Source: Ga0077527 sp964486865
Lineage (GTDB): Bacteria > Pseudomonadota > Gammaproteobacteria > Burkholderiales > SG8-41
DNA length: 64,000 nt
Assembly (NCBI GenBank): GCA_964486865.1
Contig: CAZAOZ010000011.1
Coordinates: 8,989-72,988 of the forward strand
Reading direction: 5' to 3'
Shown here: positions 8,308-17,184 of the stretch, in pieces
How the letters are laid out: the number at the start of each line of letters is the position of its first letter
How positions within the stretch are numbered: position 1 is the first letter of the stretch
Translations under genes and position numbers: made by a program
Notes under the pieces: model-generated
Told to the model about the DNA's origin: nothing
Seen by the model: only the letters and a program-made list of their open reading frames with translations
The model's database searches: none

Positions 8308-9980
8308 GCCGGCACCTGCCCTGCGGATACCACACGGTTGCGCCCCCCGGTCTTCGCCCGGTACAGCGCACCGTCGGCAGCTTTCAACAGCGCATCCGGC
8401 GCACCGCCATCGGCAGGCCATACCGCAACGCCCGCGGACAGGGTGTTGTTGAGCATCAAGTCGCCGAACCGGACCGGTTCCGCGGCAAAAGCGGCGCGCC
8501 AGAAATCAGCGCGCTGCAGCGCGCCCTCGCGCGGCGTGTGCGGCATCACGACCACGAATTCCTCACCGCCCCAGCGGCACACCAGGTCGCCGGCACGGCT
8601 GTTGTCGGACAGGTAACGTGCCAGCGCCCGCAGCACCGCATCGCCGGCCTGGTGGCCATGGCTATCGTTCAGCATCTTGAAACTGTCGATGTCGATCAGC
8701 ACCAGGCTGACGGGATAGTCCCGGCGGCGCGCGAGTGCCAGTTCCCGCTCCAGCGCTTCGTCGAAATAACGGCGGTTGTAGAGTCCGGTCAGGCTGTCGC
8801 GCAACGCCTGCTGCTCCAGCCGGGTCTGCAGCGCCTGGATTTCGTCGAGCTGGCTCTGCAGACGCTCGTTCGCCGCCAGCAGGAATCGCTCCGCTTCCCG
8901 CCGCCGTGCCACCTCCTGCCGCAGGCGCCGGTTGAACGCCGTCTGGCGCAGCATCACCAGAGCACCCAGCAGGGAAATCACCAGCACGACGGCGAGCCCG
9001 CGGTAGATCCAGGTCATGTCGCGCGGCGCAGCGGGATTGAAAATGAAACCGTCGAGGTTGTGTTTTGCGGGCAGCATGCCGGACTCGGCGTACACCTCGG
9101 CGATACTGCGCCAGCGCCCCGGATTGATATACCCGATCTGGATCAGGTTCGGCTGCATCAGGCGGCGCATCTCCGCGGCCTCGAACAGCAGGTGTTCGCG
9201 GCTGTGGCGCGTGGCATAGCGCGCAATGATGAGGTCGGCGATTTCTTCGGGATATTCCATCGCATACTGCCAGCCGCGCAGGCTCGCTTCGCGGAACGCC
9301 GCAACGCGCTCCGGATCGCGCCTGAGCATCTGCTCGGACGTGAACAACGTGTCGCCGTAGAAATCGATGCCGCTCGCGCGCGGCGAAAATATGCTGTACG
9401 CGAACCCCGTCTGCCTGAGCACAAACGGCTCATCGGTCGAATAACCCGACAGCGCCTCCACCCGCCCCTTCACCAGGTCGTCGGCAGCGAAACTGTGCGG
9501 CACCTCCACGATACGCTCCCGCGACAGGCCTTCGCGCTGCAGATAAGCGTAGATTTCGGTTTCCTGCGGCAGCAGCATGATGCGCTTGCCGGCAAGGTCA
9601 TGCACCGACCTGGCGCTGCCGCCGCGGGCGATCAGCACCAGCGGCGAATGCTGCAGGATGACCGCCAGCACCACCACGGGTTTGCCCAGCCCGCGATGCA
9701 GCGCCAGCTCGGATGCGCCGATGCCGAACTGCGCCTGCCCGGAGATGACGCTATCGACCGGATCCTGCCCCTCCTGCACTTCTCGGATATCCACCGCGAA
9801 CCCGGCCTCGCGGTAGTAGCCCTTCTCGACAGCCGCGTAGTAGCCGGCAAACTGGAACTGGTGCTTCCACTTGAGCTGCAGCACGACATGTTCCGGCATG
9901 CGTGAATCCTGCGCGCGCACCGGCACCGCCGCCAGCAGCAGGGCGGCACAGGCGATCCAGCAGTAACGGCAAAAAGACAT
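8301..9980 (-). CDS. Diguanylate cyclase with periplasmic THI5/NMT1-like sensor domain
   Basis: The 559-residue protein has a signal peptide (1-23, ending VRAQ) and a THI5/NMT1-type periplasmic ligand-binding domain (about 30-310; LQLKWKHQFQFAGYYAA, GIGASELALHRG). A transmembrane helix (326-344), a coiled linker (350-390) and a GGDEF domain complete it. The active site is GGEEF at 471-475, with RAGD at 462-465 in the place of the inhibitory I-site (RxxD). It should make cyclic di-GMP in response to a periplasmic ligand; THI5-like domains often bind pyrimidines or riboflavin precursors, but the ligand here is unknown. The gene sits between moxR and the VWA gene, overlapping the latter, which is an uncommon place for a cyclase. 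Confidence 0.92.
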   Translation of the reverse strand: MSFCRYCWIACAALLLAAVPVRAQDSRMPEHVVLQLKWKHQFQFAGYYAAVEKGYYREAGFAVDIREVQEGQDPVDSVISGQAQFGIGASELALHRGLGKPVVVLAVILQHSPLVLIARGGSARSVHDLAGKRIMLLPQETEIYAYLQREGLSRERIVEVPHSFAADDLVKGRVEALSGYSTDEPFVLRQTGFAYSIFSPRASGIDFYGDTLFTSEQMLRRDPERVAAFREASLRGWQYAMEYPEEIADLIIARYATRHSREHLLFEAAEMRRLMQPNLIQIGYINPGRWRSIAEVYAESGMLPAKHNLDGFIFNPAAPRDMTWIYRGLAVVLVISLLGALVMLRQTAFNRRLRQEVARRREAERFLLAANERLQSQLDEIQALQTRLEQQALRDSLTGLYNRRYFDEALERELALARRRDYPVSLVLIDIDSFKMLNDSHGHQAGDAVLRALARYLSDNSRAGDLVCRWGGEEFVVVMPHTPREGALQRADFWRAAFAAEPVRFGDLMLNNTLSAGVAVWPADGGAPDALLKAADGALYRAKTGGRNRVVSAGQVPAC

Positions 9981-10024
9981 CCCGGGTCAGCTCCCTGCGG
10001 CCGGTACAGCAAATCGTTCCGTAT

Positions 10025-10870
10025 TCACCCCTTGCGCCGCGACATGAACACCAGCCGCTCAAAGAGATGCACATCCTGCTCATTCTTGATCAATGCCCCA
10101 TGCAGCGGCGGCACGATCTTGTGCATGTCCTGACTGTACAGCGCCTCGGGCGGTATGTCTTCCGCCATCAGCAGTTTCAGCCAGTCGAGCAGTTCGGAGG
10201 TCGTCGGTTTTTTCTTCAGGCCCGGCACTTCGCGGATTTCGAAAAAGGCGTTCAGCGCCTGGGAAAGCAGCTGTTTCTTGATGCCGGGGAAATGCACATC
10301 GACGATTTTCGCCATGGTCTCCGCATCGGGAAAGCGGATGTAGTGAAAAAAGCAGCGGCGGAGGAAGGCGTCGGGCAGTTCCTTCTCGTTGTTGCTGGTG
10401 ATGATCACCAGCGGCCGCTGTTTTGCCTTGATCAGCTGCTGGGTTTCATAAACATAAAATTCCATGCGGTCGAGTTCGCGCAGCAGGTCGTTGGGAAATT
10501 CAATGTCGGCCTTGTCCACTTCATCGATCAGCAGTACCGCCGGCTGATCGGATTCGAAAGCTTTCCACAACATGCCCTGCACGATGTAGTTGCCGATGTC
10601 CTTGACCTTCGGATCACCCAGTTGCGAATCGCGCAGCCGCGATACCGCGTCGTACTCATACAGGCCGTGCTGCGCCTTGGTGGTGGACTTGATATGCCAC
10701 TCGTAAAGCGGACGATTCAACGCCTTGGCCACTTCGAGTGCCAGCATGGTCTTGCCGGTGCCCGGCTCGCCCTTGATCAGCAGCGGCCGCTCCAGCGCCA
10801 GCGCGGCATTGACCGCCAGCATCAGATCATCGGTGGCGACATAGTTTTCAGTGCCGGTAAAACGTGACAT
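10025..10870 (-). CDS. MoxR-family AAA+ ATPase (CoxD-like)
   Basis: The 281-residue ATPase carries Walker A GEPGTGKT (34-41), Walker B LLIDE (113-117) followed by DKADIEFPNDLLRELD, and the sensor-1 string VIITSNNEKELPDAFLRRC. The length fits a short MoxR/CoxD protein. These AAA+ ATPases remodel target enzymes together with a VWA protein, often one containing molybdenum or another metal. The gene heads the set moxR, cyclase, VWA, with 44 bases to the cyclase gene. A MocA-like nucleotidyltransferase lies about 100 bases upstream in the same direction, which suggests a molybdo-enzyme substrate. No such enzyme is in the window. Confidence 0.92.
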   Translation of the reverse strand: MSRFTGTENYVATDDLMLAVNAALALERPLLIKGEPGTGKTMLALEVAKALNRPLYEWHIKSTTKAQHGLYEYDAVSRLRDSQLGDPKVKDIGNYIVQGMLWKAFESDQPAVLLIDEVDKADIEFPNDLLRELDRMEFYVYETQQLIKAKQRPLVIITSNNEKELPDAFLRRCFFHYIRFPDAETMAKIVDVHFPGIKKQLLSQALNAFFEIREVPGLKKKPTTSELLDWLKLLMAEDIPPEALYSQDMHKIVPPLHGALIKNEQDVHLFERLVFMSRRKG

Positions 10871-10928
10871 TATTTATCCTTTAAAAAACAAATACTTATA
10901 TAAAACCTGGCGGGTTAGCCTTTGTTTT

Positions 10929-10957
10929 CCTCTGTGTTCTCTGTGAACTCTGTGGCT
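10929..10957. repeat. CACAGAG-type repeat, single arm (copy R1)
   Basis: One arm of the CACAGAG repeat family in the CTCTGTG orientation (three units ending in TGTGGCT). It lies in the 102-base gap between the MocA-like gene and moxR. No opposite arm is seen nearby, so this is a half-copy. Full copies are at 21653, 22910, 34923, 35996 and 50452. Confidence 0.85.
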
Positions 10958-10972
10958 GATGTTATTGATCTT

Positions 10973-11560
10973 TTACAGTGGTTTCACCAGATCGCTGCGA
11001 CGGTCGATGTCGAGCAGCACGCCGGGATCGTCGCACTCGATCAACCGTACCAGCGCCAGATTGCGCTGCACGATGGGGCGCGCCCCGCTGTCGCCGGTCA
11101 GCACCTGCAATTCATGCCGGAAGCGTTTGCCGAATCCCACCGGATGGCCGCGCTCGCCCTGGTATTCGGGCGCGGCGATTTCCGCGCCGGCCGCCAGCGC
11201 CTGCGCCACATGCGCAATCGTGTCGGGCCTGATGTGCGGCATGTCGGCCAGCGCCACGATCCAGCCGCCCGCGCCCCTGGTCATCGCCACGCCATGCGCA
11301 AGGCTCACGCCCATGCCGAGCGTCGCATCCGGGCATATGGTCACCACACAGCCTTCCTGCTCCAGCAATTCCGCCACCGGAAAATCGCCGGGCCGCACCA
11401 CCGCCGTCACCTCCAGCCCCGCCGCGATCAGGTTGCGCGCGGCATGCGCGGCAATCGCCACGCCGTCCTCCAGCGGATGCAGCAGCTTGCCGCCGCCGAA
11501 ACGCGAGCCGGCGCCGGCCGCGAGCAGGATCGCCACTGCAGGTTTTTCAGGATGCGCCAT
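10973..11560 (-). CDS. MocA/MobA-like nucleotidyltransferase
   Basis: This NTP-transferase-fold protein has 195 residues from ATG 11560. It begins AVAILLAAGAGSRFGGGKLL, the glycine-rich nucleotide loop of the MobA/MocA/GlmU group. It also has ALADMPHIRPDTI (the metal-binding Asp segment), GERGHPVGF and TGDSGARPIV. MocA and MobA attach CMP or GMP to molybdopterin; GHPV and GDxGAR strings favour the MocA-like subfamily used with the xanthine dehydrogenase/CO dehydrogenase class. The position next to moxR and the VWA gene supports a role in maturing a molybdenum hydroxylase. The frame extends ten codons upstream, but a TATAAT lies just there, so 11560 is preferred and the transcript may be leaderless. 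Confidence 0.85.
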   Translation of the reverse strand: MAHPEKPAVAILLAAGAGSRFGGGKLLHPLEDGVAIAAHAARNLIAAGLEVTAVVRPGDFPVAELLEQEGCVVTICPDATLGMGVSLAHGVAMTRGAGGWIVALADMPHIRPDTIAHVAQALAAGAEIAAPEYQGERGHPVGFGKRFRHELQVLTGDSGARPIVQRNLALVRLIECDDPGVLLDIDRRSDLVKPL

Positions 11561-11566
11561 GTCCGT

Positions 11567-11574
11567 GATTATAA
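11567..11574. promoter_or_regulatory. Overlapping divergent -10 elements (ATTATAAT)
   Basis: The 8-mer ATTATAAT contains TATAAT on both strands (plus 11569-11574, minus 11572-11567). On the minus strand it ends seven bases before the MocA-like start, predicting a leaderless mRNA. On the plus strand it would start transcription near 11581, ahead of hyi at 11611. Neither strand has a good -35 hexamer at 17 bases. Confidence 0.35.
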
Positions 11575-11610
11575 TGGCCGACCCCCGCATTCTTGCATCG
11601 GATCGCCGCC

Positions 11611-12396
<786 letters not shown>

Positions 12397-12481
12397 CGAC
12401 ACTGACGCCAGCCCACACAATGAACCGAAAATCGTCACATAAAAAATTCCGGTTTTCCGCATACACCCACCAGGAGGAGTC

Positions 12482-13426
12482 ATGAAAGCATCCCGCATTG
12501 CAACTGTAATCGGCATCGCCGTGGCAGCCACATTCGCAGGCACCGTCAGCGCGCAACAACTGAAAATGATGACCGGCCCGCAAGGCGGTTCGTGGTACCC
12601 ACTGGGCGGCGCCATCCAGGGCATCATCGAGAAAAACGTGCCGGGCACCAGCATGCAGGTACTGCCCGGCGCCGGCATCTCCAACGTCGTCGGCGTGCAT
12701 ACCGGCAAGGCCGAGCTGGGCTTCGGCAATGCCGTATCTTCCGTCGACGGCGTCAACGGCGCTGAGCCTTTCAAAGGCAAACAGGACAACGTCTGTCAGG
12801 TTGCCACGTTGTACTTCCAGTATTTCCACGCCGTGGCGCTGGCCGATTCCGGGGTCAAAACCATGGGCGATGCCAAAGGCAAAACGCTGACCACACAGCA
12901 AAAAGGCAACACCGGTGAACAGATGACCCGCCATGCACTGGAAGTTTACGGTCAAAGCTACAGCACCATGGCCAAGGTCAACCACGGCAACTACACCGAC
13001 TCGGTATCGCAGTTGAAAGACGGCCACGCCCAGGTGTTCACGCTGATCACCACGGTTCCGGCTTCTTCAGTCATGGACCTGGCTTCCGCCCGCGACATCC
13101 GCGTGCTTGAATTCCCGAACGACAAGTTCGCGGCGCTGCAGAAAATCAACAAGGGCTACGACAAGCGCATCATCAAGGCCGGCAGCTATCCCAAGCAGGA
13201 CAAGGACATTCAGACCATCGGTACCTGGACGCACCTCGTCGCCAGCTGCAAATTGCCGGAAAAACTGGTTTATGACATCACCAAGGCGCTCGCCACCAAT
13301 GTCGAAAACCTCGGCAACGTCGTCAACGCCGTCAAAGGCCTGACCGTAAAAGACATGGCTGCCGATGTCGGCGTGCCCTACCATCCGGGCGCAATGAAAT
13401 ACTATAAAGAAGCCAAAGCACTGTAA
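12482..13426 (+). CDS. TAXI-family TRAP transporter solute-binding protein
   Basis: The 314-residue protein has a signal peptide (1-24, ending TVSA) and then the TAXI signature, KMMTGPQGGSWYPLGGAI and LPGAGISNVVGVHTGKAELGF. TAXI receptors deliver a ligand to a TRAP permease that uses an ion gradient; many transport 2-oxo or dicarboxylic acids. AGGAGG precedes the ATG. The fused permease gene follows after 70 bases with a terminator-like hairpin between, which would make receptor mRNA more abundant than permease mRNA. The location between hyi and tartronate semialdehyde reductase suggests a C2 or C3 hydroxy/oxo acid as substrate, but this is inferred only from position. Confidence 0.93.
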   Translation: MKASRIATVIGIAVAATFAGTVSAQQLKMMTGPQGGSWYPLGGAIQGIIEKNVPGTSMQVLPGAGISNVVGVHTGKAELGFGNAVSSVDGVNGAEPFKGKQDNVCQVATLYFQYFHAVALADSGVKTMGDAKGKTLTTQQKGNTGEQMTRHALEVYGQSYSTMAKVNHGNYTDSVSQLKDGHAQVFTLITTVPASSVMDLASARDIRVLEFPNDKFAALQKINKGYDKRIIKAGSYPKQDKDIQTIGTWTHLVASCKLPEKLVYDITKALATNVENLGNVVNAVKGLTVKDMAADVGVPYHPGAMKYYKEAKAL

Positions 13427-13437
13427 GTCCGTCACCG

Positions 13438-13477
13438 AAGCGGCGGCATGAACCATGATTCGTGCCGCTGCTTTTTT
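13438..13477 (+). terminator. Hairpin with T6 run between TAXI receptor and permease genes
   Basis: AGCGGC (13439-13444) pairs with GCCGCT (13464-13469) around a loop of about 19 bases. GCTTTTTTA follows with six T residues at 13472-13477. This has the form of an intrinsic terminator or attenuator; read-through would be needed to express the permease. Confidence 0.6.
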
Positions 13478-13496
13478 ATTGGCCGGAGTCCGCTAA

Positions 13497-15419
13497 ATGC
13501 CCATCGCCCGGATCATGAAGGCCCTGATTGCCGTAATTGCCATCGGCATGTCGGTGTATCACCTGACCATCGCCTTCATCGGCGCCCCCCAGCAATTGTT
13601 TTTCCGCAGCACCCACCTGCTGTTCGCGCTGGTGCTGGTGTTCCTGATGTACCCGAGTTTCCGCAAAAAGCCCGCGGGCGGCATCCGCGACGATGCCGGC
13701 GGCATGCTGGGCGCGGGCCAGGACACGCCCATCGCCTCCTGGTGGGACTGGATCCTCATCGCCATGTCCGCAGTCACCATCGGCTATGTCTGGCTCAACC
13801 ACGACCACCTGCTGACGCGCTTCGTGTTCGTCGATGACCCGACCCGGGTCGAACTGATCCTCGGCGGCATCTTCACGCTGATCGTGCTCGAAGGCACGCG
13901 GCGCATCATCGGCCTGGCACTCCCGGTCACCGCCATCGTCTTCCTCGGTTACGCGTTTTTCGTCGCCAACACGCGCCCCGAGCAGATCATCGAAATCATG
14001 TACCTGACCACCGAGGGCATCTTCGGCAGCACCCTCGGCGTGTCCGCCGCCTATGTGATCATGTTCGTGCTGTTCGGCGCCTTCATGGAGCGCACCGGCA
14101 TCGGCCGCCTGTTCATGGACTTTGCGCTGGCGCTGACCGGGCATACTGCAGGCGGCCCCGGCAAGGTCGCCGTGGTCAGTTCCAGCCTGTTCGGCACAGT
14201 CTCGGGCAGCGCGGTGGCCAACGTGCTGGTCGACGGCCCGATCACCATCCCCTTGATGAAGCGCACCGGTTTCCGGCCGGCGTTTGCCGCGGCCGTGGAA
14301 TCGGTTGCTTCCACCGGCGGCCAGATCATGCCGCCGATTATGGGCGCGGCCGCATTCGTGATGGCGGAATTCCTCGGCGTCAGTTATTTCCAGGTGACGA
14401 TGTGGGCCATCATCCCGGCGTTCCTGTATTTCCTCGCGGTGTTCTGCGCGGTGCATTTCGAATCCAAACGCGTCGGGCTCATCGGCCTGCCAAAAGCAGA
14501 ATGCCCGAAGCTCGGCATCGTCATGCGCGAACGCGGCCACCTGTTCATTCCGCTGGTCACCATCCTGTTCGGCCTGATGGCCGGTTACAGCGCGCCGCTG
14601 TGCGCACTCGCGGGCACGCTGATGTGCGTGCCGGTGGCGATGATGCGCAAATCCACACGCAAGGACATCAAGCTTTCGACCATCTTCAGCGCGCTCGAGG
14701 AAGGCTCGAAGAATTCGATCGCCGTGGCACTGGCCTGCGCCTGCGCCGGCATCGTCATCGGCGTCATCACCCAGACCGGTGCCGCGATCAACTTCACCTC
14801 GGTGGTGGTCGCCATGTCGCGCGACATGCTGCCGCTGGCACTGGTGCTGACCATGATGGCCGGCATCGTGCTGGGCATGGGCATGCCGACCACGCCCGCC
14901 TACATCGTCATGGTGTCGCTGCTGGTACCCGCGATCATCAAGCTCGGCGCCATAGCACCGGCCGCACACATGTTCGCGTTCTACTTCGCGATCCTGTCGG
15001 CGATCACGCCGCCGGTAGCGCTGGCTGTTTACGCGGCCGCCGGCATCGCCAAGGCGCCGCTGTGGCAGGCCGGCTGGACGGCGGTGCGCGTCGGCGCCGC
15101 GGGCTTCATCGTGCCATTCATGTTCATCTTCGAACCGTCGCTGCTGATGATCGGCCACTGGACCGTCATCCTGCAGTCTTTCATCACCGCGGCCATCGGC
15201 ACCATCTGCCTCGCCGCTGGCCTGTTCGGCTACCTGTTCCGCGAAGCAAAAGTATGGGAGCGCCTGTTCCTGCTCGCCGCCGCCATCACGCTGATCAAGC
15301 CGGGCCTGACCACCGATCTGATCGGCGCCGGACTGGTGCTGGTGGTGATCTTCAACCAGTTCATCATCCGCCGCGGCGAAATCGAACGCGAACTGCCGCG
15401 GCCTGTCGCACACGACTGA
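13497..15419 (+). CDS. TRAP transporter fused permease (4TM/12TM)
   Basis: The 640-residue inner-membrane protein has a short hydrophobic N-terminal part (small-permease-like, about 1-180) and a long hydrophobic part (large-permease-like). The latter contains the glycine-rich FGTVSGSAVANVLVDGPITIPLMKR and ASTGGQIMPPIMGAAAFVMAE segments and GMGMPTTPAY. This architecture is the usual partner of TAXI receptors. GGAG about 10 bases before ATG 13497 can serve as ribosome site. It probably imports the same acid that the TAXI protein binds. A long open frame on the opposite strand (13476-15488) is a GC-driven shadow. Confidence 0.93.
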   Translation: MPIARIMKALIAVIAIGMSVYHLTIAFIGAPQQLFFRSTHLLFALVLVFLMYPSFRKKPAGGIRDDAGGMLGAGQDTPIASWWDWILIAMSAVTIGYVWLNHDHLLTRFVFVDDPTRVELILGGIFTLIVLEGTRRIIGLALPVTAIVFLGYAFFVANTRPEQIIEIMYLTTEGIFGSTLGVSAAYVIMFVLFGAFMERTGIGRLFMDFALALTGHTAGGPGKVAVVSSSLFGTVSGSAVANVLVDGPITIPLMKRTGFRPAFAAAVESVASTGGQIMPPIMGAAAFVMAEFLGVSYFQVTMWAIIPAFLYFLAVFCAVHFESKRVGLIGLPKAECPKLGIVMRERGHLFIPLVTILFGLMAGYSAPLCALAGTLMCVPVAMMRKSTRKDIKLSTIFSALEEGSKNSIAVALACACAGIVIGVITQTGAAINFTSVVVAMSRDMLPLALVLTMMAGIVLGMGMPTTPAYIVMVSLLVPAIIKLGAIAPAAHMFAFYFAILSAITPPVALAVYAAAGIAKAPLWQAGWTAVRVGAAGFIVPFMFIFEPSLLMIGHWTVILQSFITAAIGTICLAAGLFGYLFREAKVWERLFLLAAAITLIKPGLTTDLIGAGLVLVVIFNQFIIRRGEIERELPRPVAHD

Positions 15420-15425
15420 CGCGCT

Positions 15426-15431
15426 TATAAT
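15426..15431 (+). promoter_or_regulatory. Candidate -10 element for tartronate semialdehyde reductase
   Basis: TATAAT at 15426-15431 lies 75 bases before the reductase ATG, with CTGTCG 17 bases upstream as a weak -35. A transcript from here would carry the 15447-15471 hairpin in its leader. Confidence 0.35.
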
Positions 15432-15446
15432 CATCAGCACGCAACA

Positions 15447-15480
15447 CCGCGCGCCACCCCGTGGCGCGCGGCGCCTTTTC
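15447..15480 (+). terminator. 11-bp perfect hairpin upstream of tartronate semialdehyde reductase
   Basis: CCGCGCGCCAC (15447-15457) and GTGGCGCGCGG (15461-15471) are perfectly complementary around a CCC loop, followed by CGCCTTTTC. The T-run is short. It may end transcription of the TRAP permease, or act as an attenuator or mRNA-stabilising stem for the gene at 15506. Confidence 0.5.
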
Positions 15481-15505
15481 CGGACCACTTTTCAAGGACA
15501 GCATC

Positions 15506-16390
15506 ATGAGCAACGTCGGCTTCATCGGACTCGGCATCATGGGCAAACCCATGGCCCTCAACCTGATCAAGGGCGGCCACACGCTGTACCTGCATTCGCG
15601 CAGCGGCGTGCCCAAGGAACTCACGGACGTCGGCGGCAAGGCCTGCGCCAGCGCCAAGGAAGTCGCGCAGAAGGCCGACATCATCATCACCATGGTGCCG
15701 GACACGCCGGACGTGGAGAAAGTCTTGTTCGGCGCCGGCGGCGTGGCCGAAGGCCTGAGCAAAGGCAAGACGGTCGTCGATATGAGTTCGATCTCGCCCA
15801 TAGCGACCAAGGAATATGCCAATAAAATCAATAAATCAGGTTGTGACTACGTCGATGCCCCGGTGTCCGGCGGCGAAGTCGGCGCCAAAAACGCGGCGCT
15901 GACGATCATGGTCGGCGCGCCGCAGGCCGCATTCGACAAGGTGAAACCGCTGTTCGAACTGATGGGCAAGAACATCACGCTGGTCGGCGGCAACGGCGAC
16001 GGCCAGACCTGCAAGGTGTGCAACCAGATCATCGTCGCGCTGAACATCGAAGCCGTCAGCGAAGCCCTGGTGTTCGCCTCCAAAGCCGGCGCCGATCCCG
16101 CGAAAGTGCGCCAGGCGCTGATGGGCGGCTTCGCCGCCTCGCGCATCCTCGAAGTCCACGGCGAGCGCATGATCAAACGCACCTTCGACCCCGGCTTTCG
16201 CATCGAACTGCATCAGAAGGATTTGAACCTGGCATTGCAAGGTGCGAAGTCGATGGGCGTGTCACTGCCCAATACCGCCACCGCGCAGGAACTGTTTAAT
16301 TCATGTGTAGCGAACGGCGGCGCCAAGTCAGACCACTCGGCGATGGTCAGGGCGCTGGAGCGGATGGCGAATCATGAGGTGGCGAAGTAA
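15506..16390 (+). CDS. glxR: Tartronate semialdehyde reductase (2-hydroxy-3-oxopropionate reductase)
   Basis: This 294-residue beta-hydroxyacid dehydrogenase has the NAD-binding loop GFIGLGIMGKPMA at the N-terminus, the substrate loop DAPVSGGEVGAKNAALTIMVGG-like segment near 120, and the catalytic Lys in GQTCKVCNQIIVA near 170. It closely resembles GlxR/GarR. It reduces tartronate semialdehyde to D-glycerate with NAD(P)H in the cytoplasm, acting next to Hyi. AAGGA lies seven bases before ATG 15506; the frame reaches back to 15461 through the hairpin but has no start signal there. glxR and garR cannot be told apart with certainty from sequence alone. Confidence 0.88.
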   Translation: MSNVGFIGLGIMGKPMALNLIKGGHTLYLHSRSGVPKELTDVGGKACASAKEVAQKADIIITMVPDTPDVEKVLFGAGGVAEGLSKGKTVVDMSSISPIATKEYANKINKSGCDYVDAPVSGGEVGAKNAALTIMVGAPQAAFDKVKPLFELMGKNITLVGGNGDGQTCKVCNQIIVALNIEAVSEALVFASKAGADPAKVRQALMGGFAASRILEVHGERMIKRTFDPGFRIELHQKDLNLALQGAKSMGVSLPNTATAQELFNSCVANGGAKSDHSAMVRALERMANHEVAK

Positions 16391-16410
16391 CTGGCTGGCC
16401 TGGAAATAAG

Positions 16411-16551
16411 TCGTAGGGCGGAATAGCGCAGCGTATTCCGCCGTATGTGAAGTTAAAGACGCTGTCGCACAAAGAAACTGCGGACCGGCGGATAACGCCG
16501 CTGCCCCCCCAAGGGGACTTCCTTCGGGCGCGCAGCTAATCCACCCTACGA
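16411..16551. repeat. Composite repeat bounded by inverted TCGTAGGGYGGA ends
   Basis: The gap between glxR and psiE (16391-16675) holds no gene. TCGTAGGGCGGAATAGCGCAG begins at 16411 and an inverse counterpart (ATCCACCCTACGA) ends at 16551. The GTAGGGTGG..AGCGCAGCG type is a known intergenic repeat in proteobacteria. Inside it, 16500-16536 carries the CCCCCCCAAGGGGACTTCCT element described separately, so one repeat appears nested in another. Confidence 0.6.
16500..16536. repeat. AAGGGGACTTCC palindromic element, intergenic copy (E1)
   Basis: A 37-base element with a run of seven C, then AAGGGGACTTCCTTCGGG and a GCGCGCAGC end. Its reverse complement recurs almost base for base at 45920-45954 inside a hydrolase gene, and a shorter relative lies at 25985-26019 at the start of the nuclease gene. 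Confidence 0.75.
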
Positions 16552-16675
16552 TGAGCCCCCTTCTGAGCCACCGAGTAGCGCAGCCGCCGGGCTGCCCCCG
16601 GCAAATTTGGCACCCCACCCCCGCCTGCCCTAAACTGTCCCCACACGACAGCCAGCCCAGGCAAGGGAGAAGACA

Positions 16676-17119
16676 ATGAAACAATGGCTAGAACGCGCCG
16701 ACCAGCGCACCAACTCGCTCGCGCACGGCATCGGCAGCCTGCTGGTCGATGGCTTCCACAACCTCGCGCTGTTTGCGATCGGCGGCACCATCGTGTGGTC
16801 GGCAGTCGTTGCGTTCATCGCGATGATGCACAAGGGCGGCGCCTCGATCGACGACATCCTGCTGCTGTTCATCTATCTCGAACTCGGCGCGATGGTCGGC
16901 ATCTACTTCAAGACCAACCACATGCCGGTACGCTTCCTGATCTACGTGGCGATGACCGCACTCACCAGGATGATGATTTCCGACATCCAGGCGCACCACA
17001 ACCCGGAAGTAAAGATTCTCTACATCCCGGCGGCGATCCTGGTGCTGGCGCTGGCGACACTGGTGGTCCGCTACGGCTCGGCGCGTTTTCCGTCCTCCCC
17101 GCATTCCGACAGCCGCTGA
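16676..17119 (+). CDS. psiE: Phosphate-starvation-inducible membrane protein PsiE
   Basis: This 147-residue protein has four predicted membrane helices. It carries PsiE features such as DGFHNLALFAIGGTIVW, LLLFIYLELGAMVGIYFKTNHMPVRFL and ISDIQAHH. PsiE is induced by phosphate starvation in enteric bacteria; its biochemical function is not known. AAGGGAG precedes the ATG by eight bases. A 12-bp stem at 17131-17163 follows and probably ends the transcript. No pho box could be assigned in the repeat-rich upstream region. Confidence 0.87.
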   Translation: MKQWLERADQRTNSLAHGIGSLLVDGFHNLALFAIGGTIVWSAVVAFIAMMHKGGASIDDILLLFIYLELGAMVGIYFKTNHMPVRFLIYVAMTALTRMMISDIQAHHNPEVKILYIPAAILVLALATLVVRYGSARFPSSPHSDSR

Positions 17120-17130
17120 CGCACACCGCT

Positions 17131-17163
17131 GCAGATCCGCCGTGCAGCCTGCGGCGGATTTGC
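17131..17163 (+). terminator. 12-bp stem downstream of psiE
   Basis: GCAGATCCGCCG (17131-17142) pairs with CGGCGGATTTGC (17152-17163) with one G-U pair around a nine-base loop. A partial T-run follows. It is a likely terminator for psiE just ahead of the Sel1-repeat gene. Confidence 0.5.
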
Positions 17164-17184
17164 GTTTGCAGCCAAGATGCAGTC

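Noticed and set aside
13476..15488. Open frame of 670 codons on the minus strand opposite the TRAP permease.
   Set aside because: Composition is His/Asp/Gly-rich as expected for a shadow of a GC-rich membrane-protein gene; no ribosome site and no family signature.
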